DNA of 64,000 nucleotides from JAKACA01 sp050744865 (GTDB lineage: Bacteria; Actinomycetota; Acidimicrobiia; Acidimicrobiales; Bog-793). The stretch lies in the NCBI GenBank assembly GCA_050744865.1, contig JBOGHW010000059.1:19042-83041 (forward strand), read 5' to 3'. The notes under the pieces are model-generated. The model saw nothing but the letters and a program-made list of their open reading frames with translations. It made no database searches and was not told the origin of the DNA. This document shows positions 1 through 7,752 of the stretch, piece by piece. Position 1 is the first letter of the stretch. Each line of letters opens with the position of its first letter. Both the position numbers and the translations under genes were made by a program.

Positions 1-1
1 G

Positions 2-415
2 GTGACCCGCGGCGTCTGCCAGACGGACGGCGATGGTTACCTGGAGGTCGTCCGAGAGCTTTGCGTGACCCGGCAGCAGGGTGGCGAGGGCTTTACCGGC
101 GTGCCGGTCCTGGCCGCCGGTGACGAGCCCCCCATGAGCCTGACCGGGCAGGAGGTGGTGTCGATGAACCTGTGGGGCTTCTCGCAGGGAATATTCGACG
201 ATTTGGAGAGGGCGCTGATGCGCTTCGACCCCGATACCGCCCCTCACGCCGAAGGCAAGCCGCCCGAGCTGCTGCTGCCTGACGTGGTCGCCAGCATCGT
301 CACGGCGGGCCTGTCACGCGTCCGCGTCGTCACGACGACCGACCGCTGCATCGGTCTCACCCATCCCGACGACGTGCCGCTCGTTCGGTCGGTGGTAGCC
401 GATCTGCGAGGCTGA
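2..415 (+). CDS. Sugar-phosphate nucleotidyltransferase, C-terminal part (5' truncated)
   Basis: The reading frame is open from the left edge to TGA at 413-415, so the true start lies outside the window. The 137 visible residues fit the distal half of a GT-A fold nucleotidyltransferase: a VSMNLWGF segment followed by FDDLERAL (the strand and helix where such enzymes describe the product site), then LPDVVASIV and a closing GLTHPDDVPLVRSVV segment, which is a common ending in sugar-1-phosphate uridylyl- or guanylyltransferases. The catalytic N-terminal GxGTR loop is not in view, so substrate and nucleotide cannot be given. It converges on the nitronate monooxygenase gene with about 70 bases between them. 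The family call is moderate; no gene symbol is justified. Confidence 0.6.
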   Translation: MTRGVCQTDGDGYLEVVRELCVTRQQGGEGFTGVPVLAAGDEPPMSLTGQEVVSMNLWGFSQGIFDDLERALMRFDPDTAPHAEGKPPELLLPDVVASIVTAGLSRVRVVTTTDRCIGLTHPDDVPLVRSVVADLRG

Positions 416-486
416 GCGGCACCCAACAGAAAGCGGCCCGGCGGCAACGCCAGCGGGCGGCTCGGTGGCGCCGAGGAGCCAGAGGC

Positions 487-1608
487 TCAGTCCTCCAGGA
501 ACCTACCCAGCCGCTCGGACGCCTCGCCGAGGCCCTCCAGCAGCTCGTACATCACCTGCTTGACAGGCCGGACGCTGTTCATGCGCGAGACGATCTGGCC
601 AACGGGTATGCCCTGCAGCTCCTTCACGTCCGAGCGGGCGATGCGGCGCTGGGCCTCGGCCGTCAGCATGTACTGGAGCGGCATCGGCAGCGTGCCGGGC
701 GACTCCGGCGCCTCCCAGGCAGCCGTCCATCCGGTACGCAGCTGGCGGGCGGGCTTGCCCGTCAAGGCACGCGACCGGGCGGTGTCCCGCGAGCCGGCAG
801 CCAGGAGCTTCTCGACGAGGAAGGGCGGCATGTCGCTCTCGGCCGTCGTGAGCCAGACAGAGCCCATCCAGACGCCCTCGGCGCCGAGCGCCAGAGCGGC
901 CGCGATCTGCCGCCCCGTCCCGATCCCGCCGGCGGCCAGTACCGGTACCGGTGCCACGGCGTCCACGACGTCGGGCACGAGCACCATGCTCGTGATCTCC
1001 CCTGTGTGCCCACCAGCCTCGTAGCCGGAGGCCACGATGATGTCAACGCCGTTTCGCACCTGGCTTTCGGCCTGCGAAACGCTCCCCACCAGTGCCGCCA
1101 CCTGCACGCCGTGGTCGTGGGCGAGCTCCACGACGTCGGGTGGCGGCGGGCCGAGAGCGTTGGCCAGCAGCTTGATCGGGTGGGATAGCGCGATGTCGAC
1201 GAGCGGGCGGGCGCCCTCGTGTGTCCAGCCGAGAAGGCGGTTCACGCCCTCGTCGGGCGGCAGCTCCGGCACGCCGTAGCGTTCGAGCACTTCCTCTACG
1301 TACTGGCGGTGGCCAGCCGGGATGTAGCCGTCGAGGATGGCCGACAGCTCGGAGTTCGAGGCTCCTGCCGGCAGGTCCCCGGCTCCGGCGTAGGAGGCAG
1401 GCATCACCACATCGACTCCGTAAGGCTTGCCGCCGACGTGGTCGTCGATCCAGTCGAGCTCGACCGCCAGCTGCTCGGGAGTAAAGGCAAGCGCCCCCAG
1501 CACGCCGAAGCCACCCGCGTTCGTAACTGCGGCCACGACGTCCCGGCAGTGCGAGAAGGCGAAGATCGGGTACTCCATACCGAGCCGGTCAGTGAGGCTG
1601 CTCCTCAT
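487..1608 (-). CDS. Nitronate monooxygenase / 2-nitropropane dioxygenase family flavoprotein
   Basis: This 373-residue protein has the FMN-binding TIM barrel of the NPD/NMO family, which oxidises propionate-3-nitronate or alkyl nitronates; many actinobacterial members have unknown substrates. The N-terminus (GMEYPIFAFSH, then NAGGFGVLGA at 30-39) is typical. AGGHTG at 198-203 carries the conserved histidine near the flavin, and AAGGIG at 225-230 with the GAEGVWMGS segment near 250 forms the phosphate-binding loops. The start codon overlaps the stop of nothing downstream, but its own 5' end overlaps the 3' end of the upstream acyl-CoA ligase by 4 bases, so the two are probably co-transcribed and translationally coupled. 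This suggests a role in lipid or CoA-thioester catabolism rather than general nitronate detoxification, which is inference. Confidence 0.85.
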   Translation of the reverse strand: MRSSLTDRLGMEYPIFAFSHCRDVVAAVTNAGGFGVLGALAFTPEQLAVELDWIDDHVGGKPYGVDVVMPASYAGAGDLPAGASNSELSAILDGYIPAGHRQYVEEVLERYGVPELPPDEGVNRLLGWTHEGARPLVDIALSHPIKLLANALGPPPPDVVELAHDHGVQVAALVGSVSQAESQVRNGVDIIVASGYEAGGHTGEITSMVLVPDVVDAVAPVPVLAAGGIGTGRQIAAALALGAEGVWMGSVWLTTAESDMPPFLVEKLLAAGSRDTARSRALTGKPARQLRTGWTAAWEAPESPGTLPMPLQYMLTAEAQRRIARSDVKELQGIPVGQIVSRMNSVRPVKQVMYELLEGLGEASERLGRFLED

Positions 1609-3500
1609 GACTCCTCCGCCCCGGTTGGCACGGTCGGGCTGTACTCCGCTGATCGCCCAGGGCTGCTAGCGCCGGCTAGCCCGGCGGCGGTCTGCGGTGG
1701 GCTGCTGGCGCCGGCTGGCCCGGCTGGCCCGGCTGGCCCAGCGGCGGGAGGCGGCGGGCTGGCCCCGAGGGCAACCTCGAGTGCCCATCTGTAGTCCGGC
1801 TTGCCCGCCGGCGACCGGACGAGCTTGTCCACGACATGCAGCTCTCGGGGCACTTTGTAGCCGGCGATCCGTGATCGGCAGTGCTCCTGCAGCGACTCCA
1901 GCTGCGGCGCCGCGCCTGGACGGGGCTCGACTACGGCCGAGACCCGCTGCCCCCAGCGCTCGTCCGGCACGCCGACAATGGTGGCGTCGTACACGTCGGG
2001 ATGCGCCTTCACGGCCGCTTCGACCTCCTCGGGAAACACCTTCTCGCCGCCCGTATTGATCGACACCGATCCCCGCCCGAGGAGCGAGATCCGGCCGTCG
2101 CCCTCGAGCATGGCGAGGTCACCGGTCACGACGTAGCGGACGTCCTCGACCTCGATGAACACCTCGGCGGTCTTGACAGGATCCTTGTAGTAGCCGATCG
2201 GTATGTTGCCGGACCTGGCGAGACGTCCGATCTCGCCCGTGCCCGGCGGGAGCGGGCGGAGCTCGGAGTCCAGCACGACCGAGTCGGTGACCGCCTGCAC
2301 CGTTGGCCCGCCCCGCATCGCCGTCTCGCCGGGCTTCAGGATCACGACGCCGTTGGCGCCACCCTCTGAAGACCCGATGGCGTCTGTCATTATCAGGTTC
2401 GGGAAGTGGCCGAAGAATGCCTCTTTGACATCGGGCGAGAACACTGCTGCCGTCGACGAGAGGCTGATCAACTGCGAGGTGTCGTAGGACTGGCCGGTTG
2501 CGGCCTGCCTCTCGTACTCCTCGACGAGTGGGCGCGCCATGGCGTCGCCTGTCATCATCAACGAGTTCACACCCAGCTCCCCCACGAGGCGCCATACGTC
2601 GGCAGGGTGGAACTTGTCGACCAGCACCACGCGGTTGCCCTGGAAACTCTGCCCCATGACGCCCCACTGCGTGGCGCCGTGCATGAGGGGCGCTATCGGG
2701 AAGAACGTGATCTGGAAGTTGGCAGCAACCCCCTTTTCAGCCAAGCCTTGCGGCGTCCGGATCTGGACGTTCGTCAGTGGGTCGATGCCACCGCCCAGGG
2801 CGAACAGGACGTCCTCGTGGCGCCAAACGACACCCTTGGGAAGCCCCGTCGTACCGCCTGTGAACAGGATGTAGCGGTCATCGCCAGAGCGCGGGCCGAA
2901 GTCGCGCTCGGGCGACTGCGCCGCCAGTGCCGTCTCGTACTGCTCTACTGTCACGTCGCCGAAGCCAAGCTCGCGGTTCGTGCCGGCACCCGAACCGGGG
3001 TCGCCGCCCGACTCGGCACCCGAACCGGGGTGGCCACCCGACTCGACGCCCGAGCCGCATCCCGCATCGGCGCCCTCGGCCGTGCCGTCGTCGATGACGA
3101 GCACGTGATGCATCATGGGCAGCGAGCCGGCACAGGATGCCACGGCCTTGGCGAACTGGCGATCGACCACCATGGCCACCACGTCGGACGAGGCGAAAAG
3201 GTAGCGAAGCTCCTCTTCGACGTAGCGGTAGTTGATGTTGATCCACACCGCTCGCAGCTTGAAGACTGCCCAGAGAGTCTCGACCCACTCGGTTCGGTTG
3301 TAGCCGTAGATGCCTACATGGTCACCGGGGCCGACGCCGCGGGCCGCAAGGTGGTGCGCCAGGCGGTTGGCGCGGTTGTCCATCTCGGCGTAGGTGCGGC
3401 GCTGCCCGCCGGCCACGAGGTACTCGCGCTCGGCAAAGACGTCGGCGGCGTGCTCGAAGAGGTCTGCCAGGTTGTACTCCACCGGCGATAAGTAGAACAT
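1605..3500 (-). CDS. Acyl-CoA synthetase (FadD family, AMP-forming)
   Basis: An adenylate-forming ligase that would activate a carboxylic acid to its CoA thioester through an acyl-AMP. From the ATG at 3500 it has 631 residues. The P-loop TGGTTGLPKG lies near 214-223, followed by VVWRHED; further on are the A5-like DAIGSSEGG, the YVVTGDLA hinge motif and GGEKVFPEEVE, with the catalytic lysine in SPAGKPDY near 567. The pattern resembles the mycobacterial FadD19/FadD17 clade, which acts on steroid side chains; this is from memory of those sequences. An upstream extension of the frame to 3650 exists but would run through the divergent gene, so 3500 is preferred. Two oddities: a Gly/Ser-rich insertion at about 139-175 encoded by a DNA tandem repeat, and a Pro/Ala/Gly-rich tail of about 50 residues after the catalytic lysine. 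Confidence 0.88.
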   Translation of the reverse strand: MFYLSPVEYNLADLFEHAADVFAEREYLVAGGQRRTYAEMDNRANRLAHHLAARGVGPGDHVGIYGYNRTEWVETLWAVFKLRAVWININYRYVEEELRYLFASSDVVAMVVDRQFAKAVASCAGSLPMMHHVLVIDDGTAEGADAGCGSGVESGGHPGSGAESGGDPGSGAGTNRELGFGDVTVEQYETALAAQSPERDFGPRSGDDRYILFTGGTTGLPKGVVWRHEDVLFALGGGIDPLTNVQIRTPQGLAEKGVAANFQITFFPIAPLMHGATQWGVMGQSFQGNRVVLVDKFHPADVWRLVGELGVNSLMMTGDAMARPLVEEYERQAATGQSYDTSQLISLSSTAAVFSPDVKEAFFGHFPNLIMTDAIGSSEGGANGVVILKPGETAMRGGPTVQAVTDSVVLDSELRPLPPGTGEIGRLARSGNIPIGYYKDPVKTAEVFIEVEDVRYVVTGDLAMLEGDGRISLLGRGSVSINTGGEKVFPEEVEAAVKAHPDVYDATIVGVPDERWGQRVSAVVEPRPGAAPQLESLQEHCRSRIAGYKVPRELHVVDKLVRSPAGKPDYRWALEVALGASPPPPAAGPAGPAGPAGASSPPQTAAGLAGASSPGRSAEYSPTVPTGAEES

Positions 3501-3573
3501 GTTCTCGTTATTGGCGGCAAGAATGTCTGACCGACAGGCTCCCCAAGAGGCCATCGCGACGGAAGGGAACAAG

Positions 3574-4689
3574 ATGCCGGTACCACTCGACGAGTACCCG
3601 CTCCACCAGGTCCCCCTCTCCATGCAGTACGCGGCCACGAGCGACCGCAACTGCTACGACCGTTGCTACGTCAATGCTCAAGACAGGACGGGCAGGCTGT
3701 TCGTGGTGACCGGGCTCGGCGTCTACCCGAACCTCGGGGTGACCGACGCCTACCTGACGATCATGCGCGACGGCCACCAGTCGACGCTCAGACTGTCCGA
3801 CGCCCTCGGGCCGGACCGCATGAACCAGGCCGTCGGCCCTTACCGGATCGAGGTCCTCGAACCTTTGCGGCAGTTGCGCCTCATTTGCGAGCCAGGCGCA
3901 CATGGCATCGGTGCTGACATAACTTGGACGGGTTCGTTCCCCGTGCTCGATGAGCCGCTTCACACCGTGCGCTCGGGAGGGCGTGTCATCGTCGACGGAG
4001 CCAGGTTCGCTCAAGTCGGAACCGTTGGCGGCATTGTCCACCTGGACGGAGCGGACCTGGCACTCGACCCCGCCGTCGCAGTCGGGACCCGCGACAGGTC
4101 GTGGGGGATCCGTCCCGTCGGCGGGCCGGAGCCGGCAGGACGGGGGACATCCGAACCGATGGAGGGGTTCGGGTTCTGGTGGGTTTACGCGCCGCTTCGT
4201 TTCGAGGAGTTCGCAATCGTCCTCATCGCCCAGGAGGACGGCGCCGGCACCCGCACGACCGCCGAGGCGACGCGGGTCTGGCCCGAGTCGTCGGGTCGGG
4301 TGCCAGAACAGCTCGGCTGGGCCGACTTCGCCATCCGCTACCAGCCGGGTAGCCGCATGCCGGCCGGTGCGACAGTCACCATCTCCAAGCGGGGGGCTCC
4401 CCTCGTCATCGAGATCGACACACTGGGCCATGTCTTGCTGAACGCCGGCCCGGGGTACCCGGGCGACCCCGACTGGTCGCACGGCCAGTGGCTCGGCCGC
4501 GGCTTTGCCGGCCGGGTCGACGTCGATCTAGGCGACCCGGCGCTGGCCGGGCAACGGGCCGTCGGCGTTGTGGACCATGTCTGCCGAGCGACTTGCCAAG
4601 GCCAGACCGGATTCGGTTTGTTCGAGCACGCCACCTTCGGTGCCCACCTTCCCTCAGGCTTCGCTGATTGGGACAGCGTGGCGCCATGA
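3574..4689 (+). CDS. Conserved protein of unknown function paired with an APH-fold kinase
   Basis: A 371-residue soluble protein with no signal peptide or membrane segment. The start is set by GGAAGGG at 3561-3567, seven bases before the ATG. It is rich in beta-strand-like segments (for example TGLGVYPNLGVTDAYLT and QLRLICEPG) and recalls actinobacterial proteins now labelled only as domains of unknown function, commonly located next to APH-type phosphotransferases and FadD/acyl-CoA genes. No catalytic signature is recognisable. Its stop overlaps the start of the kinase gene by 4 bases (ATGA), so the two are coupled and probably work together. A lipocalin-like or hydroxysteroid-binding fold is possible but I cannot show it. 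It is divergent from the fadD-like gene across 73 bases. Confidence 0.7.
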   Translation: MPVPLDEYPLHQVPLSMQYAATSDRNCYDRCYVNAQDRTGRLFVVTGLGVYPNLGVTDAYLTIMRDGHQSTLRLSDALGPDRMNQAVGPYRIEVLEPLRQLRLICEPGAHGIGADITWTGSFPVLDEPLHTVRSGGRVIVDGARFAQVGTVGGIVHLDGADLALDPAVAVGTRDRSWGIRPVGGPEPAGRGTSEPMEGFGFWWVYAPLRFEEFAIVLIAQEDGAGTRTTAEATRVWPESSGRVPEQLGWADFAIRYQPGSRMPAGATVTISKRGAPLVIEIDTLGHVLLNAGPGYPGDPDWSHGQWLGRGFAGRVDVDLGDPALAGQRAVGVVDHVCRATCQGQTGFGLFEHATFGAHLPSGFADWDSVAP

Positions 4690-5825
4690 CCTCGGGCGGA
4701 CCGGAGGGCGAGAGCCGCACCACACATGGGCTGCAGTCGTCGACTCGCGACCCTGAGGAGCTGCGCCAGGCACTCGAGACATGGTTCCGCTCGGACGACC
4801 CGACCGCCCGCGTCACCTCGCTCGAAGTGCCCGAGCACACAGGGATGTCGAGCCTCTCGGTGATGCTCGACCTCGCCGGTGACTCCCTCCCCCGCCCGGA
4901 GCGGCTCGTAGCGCGCCTGGCGCCGGACACCGAGGCCGTGCCGGTGTTCCCTTCCTACGACCTCGAGGCGCAGTACCTCGTGCTCGAGCATCTCGGCCGC
5001 AGCTCGGCGGTGCCGGTGCCCCGCCTGCGCAAGCTGGAGCTGGACCCCAGGCATGCCGGCGCGCCCTTCTTCGTCATGGACCGCGTCGAAGGGCTGATAC
5101 CGCCCGACGTAATGCCATACGTGTTCGGCTCCTGGCTCAGCGAGGCGAGCCGCCCCGACCAGCGCCGCCTGCAGGACGGCGCCCTGCAAGCGCTGGCGGC
5201 AGTGCACTCGGTCCCTCTAACCGCTGGTTTGGCGTCTCGCCTTGCCTTCGAACAGCCGGGGGCCACCGCCCTCCATCGGCACGTCGCCTCGCAGCGTGCC
5301 TACTACGAGTGGTGCGCCTCGGATGGGGTGAGGGCATCGGTGCTGGAGGATTGTTTCGGATGGTTGGAGGACAACTGGCCGGCGCCAGAAGCCGAGGCAA
5401 CGCTCAGCTGGGGCGACGCCCGCATCGGCAACATGGTCTTTCGCGACTTCCAGCCGGTCGCCCTCCTCGACTGGGAGATGGCAGGCTTGGCTCCCCCGCA
5501 GGTGGACCTCGGCTGGATGGTCTACCTGCACCGCTGGTTCGATGACCTGGCCGTGACGTTCGGGATCGAGCCGATGAGCCACTTCATGCGCCTAGACGAC
5601 GCCGTGGCCACCTATGAGGCAGCCAGCGGCGAGACGGTCGGCGACATGGTCTGGTACCTCTTCTACGCAGCGCTGCGGCAAGGCATCGTGATGTTCCGCA
5701 TCGCCCGGCGCCCGATCGCCTTCGGCCAGGCCGCCATGCCCGACGATCCGAACGACCTCGTCATGCACCGGGCGACGCTGGAGGCGATGCTAAGCGGGGA
5801 GTACTGGGCGAGCTTCGGGTTGTGA
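4686..5825 (+). CDS. APH/choline-kinase-fold phosphotransferase family protein
   Basis: A 379-residue kinase-like protein. The catalytic loop reads SWGDARIGN at 241-249 and the metal-binding loop LLDWEMA at 261-267, so the general base Asp, the Asn and the second Asp are all present. The histidine usual before GD is tryptophan here, a variant known in the ACAD10/11-like branch of the family, whose members phosphorylate hydroxyacyl-CoA derivatives. FVMDRVEG at 129-136 is the typical hinge. With fadD-like and hydratase-type genes around it, a small hydroxylated lipid or acyl-CoA is a better guess for the substrate than an aminoglycoside. The ATG lies in an ATGA overlap with the preceding gene. 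Its last 65 bases overlap the 3' end of the convergent phosphatase gene. Confidence 0.82.
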   Translation: MTSGGPEGESRTTHGLQSSTRDPEELRQALETWFRSDDPTARVTSLEVPEHTGMSSLSVMLDLAGDSLPRPERLVARLAPDTEAVPVFPSYDLEAQYLVLEHLGRSSAVPVPRLRKLELDPRHAGAPFFVMDRVEGLIPPDVMPYVFGSWLSEASRPDQRRLQDGALQALAAVHSVPLTAGLASRLAFEQPGATALHRHVASQRAYYEWCASDGVRASVLEDCFGWLEDNWPAPEAEATLSWGDARIGNMVFRDFQPVALLDWEMAGLAPPQVDLGWMVYLHRWFDDLAVTFGIEPMSHFMRLDDAVATYEAASGETVGDMVWYLFYAALRQGIVMFRIARRPIAFGQAAMPDDPNDLVMHRATLEAMLSGEYWASFGL

Positions 5826-6378
5826 CGGCGCCGCGCCGGAGGCGATCAGTCGCCAGGCCGGCGACGAAGGCCTCCTGTTCGCTCGTCTCGACTGCGTCGG
5901 TGCAGTAGTTGGCTCTGACCCAGGCCACCGCCTCGGCCGCGGGAAGCCCGCCGAGCACTGACAGGCACGCCAGCGCCGTCCCGGTTCGCCCGTGGCCGCC
6001 AAGGCATCCCAACTCGACTCGTTGCCCAGCTCGAGCCCGGCCGAGCGCGCCCGTCAGCCCCACGACGGTGCCGGTGACGTCGGCGGGGACGCCGAAGTCC
6101 GGCCAGTCGAGGTGCGCGTGTGCCCACGGCGGTTGCCACGCACGATCGAGGTAGAGCCCATAGTCGGGTGGGCGCTCACGCCTGTACGGGTCAGCATCGT
6201 CGAAGGAGGCAGCGTTGACTTCGGTCCCGTCGGGCAAGACCACGGTCGATAGATGCCGATGCACTTCGAGCTCCTGGTGGCCGTGCGCGGGGTCAGCACA
6301 CTTGGCCGGAACCGCGTTGCTGTACCAGTGCACCTGGCACTCGTTGCAGACCACTACCAGGCGTGTCTCGGTGCTCAC
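5761..6378 (-). CDS. Protein-tyrosine-phosphatase-like protein with N-terminal Cys/His segment
   Basis: The phosphatase signature CLGGHGR (CX5R) is at residues 125-131 if translation starts at the GTG at 6378; it is followed by TG as in dual-specificity/CDKN3-like phosphatases, and a WPDFGVP segment upstream could supply the general acid. The first 35 residues contain CNEC, then a Cys and several His, which could bind a metal. A TTG 27 bases further upstream (6405) is an alternative start but has no visible ribosome site. The product is about 205 residues. The last ~20 codons lie antisense to the end of the phosphotransferase gene, and the Ser/Pro-rich tail they encode may not be conserved. 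Family call is good, substrate unknown. Confidence 0.75.
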   Translation of the reverse strand: MSTETRLVVVCNECQVHWYSNAVPAKCADPAHGHQELEVHRHLSTVVLPDGTEVNAASFDDADPYRRERPPDYGLYLDRAWQPPWAHAHLDWPDFGVPADVTGTVVGLTGALGRARAGQRVELGCLGGHGRTGTALACLSVLGGLPAAEAVAWVRANYCTDAVETSEQEAFVAGLATDRLRRGAVTTRSSPSTPRLASPPASPGA

Positions 6379-6552
6379 TTGCCCATCGCCCGGCACGGTC
6401 GGCAATCAGGATCGCGGTCGGTGACCAGCGTCAGCTGCCGATCGCGCGAGACACCGGCACGGGTGCCACCCATAGCTGCACATCGTACGACCCGAACACT
6501 CCGGCTAGATGACGGGGGCGGTCTGGCTCGTGTTGCTTTGGTCGGCTTCGGT

Positions 6553-6566
6553 TTGGTCAGCACCAA
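6553..6566. promoter_or_regulatory. Short dyad upstream of the SRAP gene
   Basis: TTGGT-CAGC-ACCAA is a perfect 5-bp inverted repeat with a 4-base centre, ending 25 bases before the SRAP start codon. Its position suits an operator or a 5' UTR hairpin. It does not match the LexA box known in mycobacteria (CGAAC-N4-GTTCG), which I looked for because SRAP genes are often SOS-linked. The function is unproven. Confidence 0.25.
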
Positions 6567-6591
6567 GCTCCTCGGCACTAGGTTCGGCGAC

Positions 6592-7389
6592 ATGTGCGGG
6601 CGCTTCGTAGCGAGCAGGCCGGTGGAGGACGTCGCTTCGATCTTCGAGATCGAGGACATCGACGTGCCCGAGGAGCTTGCGCTGCCTCGCTGGAACATCG
6701 CCCCGCAGGCCGGCGTGCTCGCTGTGCGGACTCGGCTCTTGAGGCCAGACGGTTCCGATGACGGCGCTCCGCTAGAGCCTCGCCGCGGACTGACCGACTT
6801 CCGGTGGGGACTGGTGCCCTCCTGGGCCAAACAAGCCAGCGTGGGGACTCGGTCCATCAACGCCCGTGCCGAGACCGTGCTCGACAGGCCCGCCTTTCGC
6901 ACAGCGTTGGCCAAGCGGCGCTGCATCATCCCGGCGGACGCCTTCTACGAGTGGAGGCGCAACGGTTCGCTCCGCGAGCCGTGGTGCTACACGATGTCGA
7001 GCGGCGAGATCCTCGCCTTCGCCGGCCTCTACGAGGTCTGGCGCCCGAAGGCCGCCGGCGGGCAGGACGGCGGTCCCGGTTGGCACGATGACTGGCTGCT
7101 CACCTGCACGATCATCACCACCGATGCCAACGGCGACGTGGCCCCTGTCCACGACCGGATGCCGGTGTTCCTCGACAAGCTTGACTGGGCGGGATGGCTC
7201 GACCCGGCTCCGCTCGGATCGGACGACCTGGCTCACCTCCTGCGCCCCGCTCCGGACGGCGTCCTGCGGGCCTACCAGGTCTCGACGGCCGTCAACAGCG
7301 CCCGGCTCGATGGACCCGAGTTGGTGGAGCCGCTCGAGCCCGGTGGTGGTGTGGGCGGCGAGCAGGCCGCCCTGTTCCCCGCTGGATAG
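6592..7389 (+). CDS. SRAP domain protein (YedK/HMCES family)
   Basis: SRAP proteins form a covalent thiazolidine link with abasic sites in single-stranded DNA and so shield them from nucleases and error-prone repair. The catalytic Cys2 is at the start (MCGRF), which fixes the start codon at 6592 because the initiator Met must be removed to expose it. Other active-site elements are present: Asn35 in RWNIAPQ, Glu120 in AFYEWRR and His187 in PVHDRMP. The length of 265 residues is slightly above the usual ~220 owing to insertions near 50-62 and 152-166. It stands alone, divergent from the phosphatase gene across about 210 bases and convergent with dxs across the repeat region. Confidence 0.93.
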   Translation: MCGRFVASRPVEDVASIFEIEDIDVPEELALPRWNIAPQAGVLAVRTRLLRPDGSDDGAPLEPRRGLTDFRWGLVPSWAKQASVGTRSINARAETVLDRPAFRTALAKRRCIIPADAFYEWRRNGSLREPWCYTMSSGEILAFAGLYEVWRPKAAGGQDGGPGWHDDWLLTCTIITTDANGDVAPVHDRMPVFLDKLDWAGWLDPAPLGSDDLAHLLRPAPDGVLRAYQVSTAVNSARLDGPELVEPLEPGGGVGGEQAALFPAG

Positions 7390-7435
7390 CCATAGCGGGT
7401 GGTCGGGGCGTCGGGGGGTGCCGTCCGGGCGTCGG

Positions 7436-7544
7436 GTATCCGGCCGGCGAGGCGTCGGGGTATCCGGCGGGCGAGGCGTCGGGGTATCCGGCCGGCGAGG
7501 CGTCGGGGTATCCGGCCGGGCGAGGCGTCGGGGTATCCGGCCGG
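7436..7544. repeat. 24-bp tandem repeat, about 4.5 copies
   Basis: GTATCCGGC begins at 7436, 7460, 7484, 7508 and 7533, giving a period of 24, 24, 24 and 25 bases. The unit reads GTATCCGGCCGGCGAG then GCGTCGGG, with one or two substitutions between copies. The last copy is truncated just before the hairpin. The near-identity of copies suggests recent slippage. Confidence 0.9.
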
Positions 7545-7559
7545 AATCCGGGCACCCGA

Positions 7560-7594
7560 GGACATTTTCGCCTCCTAGGCAGGTGAAAATGTCC
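7560..7594. terminator. 13-bp stem hairpin between convergent genes
   Basis: GGACATTTTCGCC at 7560-7572 pairs with GGTGAAAATGTCC at 7582-7594 with one G-T type mismatch; the 9-base loop contains the palindrome CCTAGG. Its AT-rich core stands out in a very GC-rich setting. It could act as a bidirectional terminator for the SRAP and dxs transcripts, though it has no clear T tract, or it could be a mobile or REP-like palindrome. Confidence 0.6.
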
Positions 7595-7617
7595 CCGGGC
7601 TTCGAGCTTCCCACCTC

Positions 7618-7745
7618 CTGCCAGCCCGACGTCCTCCCCACCGCACGTCCTGCCAGCCCGACATCCTCCCCAGCCCCAGGTTCTGCCAACCCACGTCCTG
7701 CCAGCTCCACGTCCTGCCAACCCGACGCCCTGCCAGGTATCCCGA
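7618..7745. repeat. 16-bp tandem repeat, about 8 degenerate copies
   Basis: CTGCCA or the variant CTCCCC occurs at 7618, 7634, 7650, 7666, 7683, 7698, 7714 and 7730, a period of 16 bases with one 17 and one 15. The consensus is close to CTGCCAGCCCGACGTC. It is unrelated to the 24-bp array on the other side of the hairpin and more diverged, so probably older. Confidence 0.8.
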
Positions 7746-7752
7746 CCGCTGG

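Larger units (their letters stand above)
7390..7752. other. Non-coding convergent intergenic region built of repeats
   Basis: This 363-base gap between the convergent SRAP and dxs genes holds, in order, five copies of a 24-bp repeat, a long hairpin, and about eight copies of an unrelated 16-bp repeat. Open frames do cross it on both strands, but the 16-bp period is not a multiple of three and the translations are repeats without resemblance to known proteins, so I regard it as non-coding. Confidence 0.7.

Noticed and set aside
6406..6591. LexA (SOS) box upstream of the SRAP gene
   Set aside because: No GAAC-N4-GTTC type sequence was found; only a TTGGT/ACCAA dyad, which does not fit.
7436..7745. 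CRISPR array
   Set aside because: The 24- and 16-bp units are directly tandem with no unique spacers, and there are no cas genes nearby.
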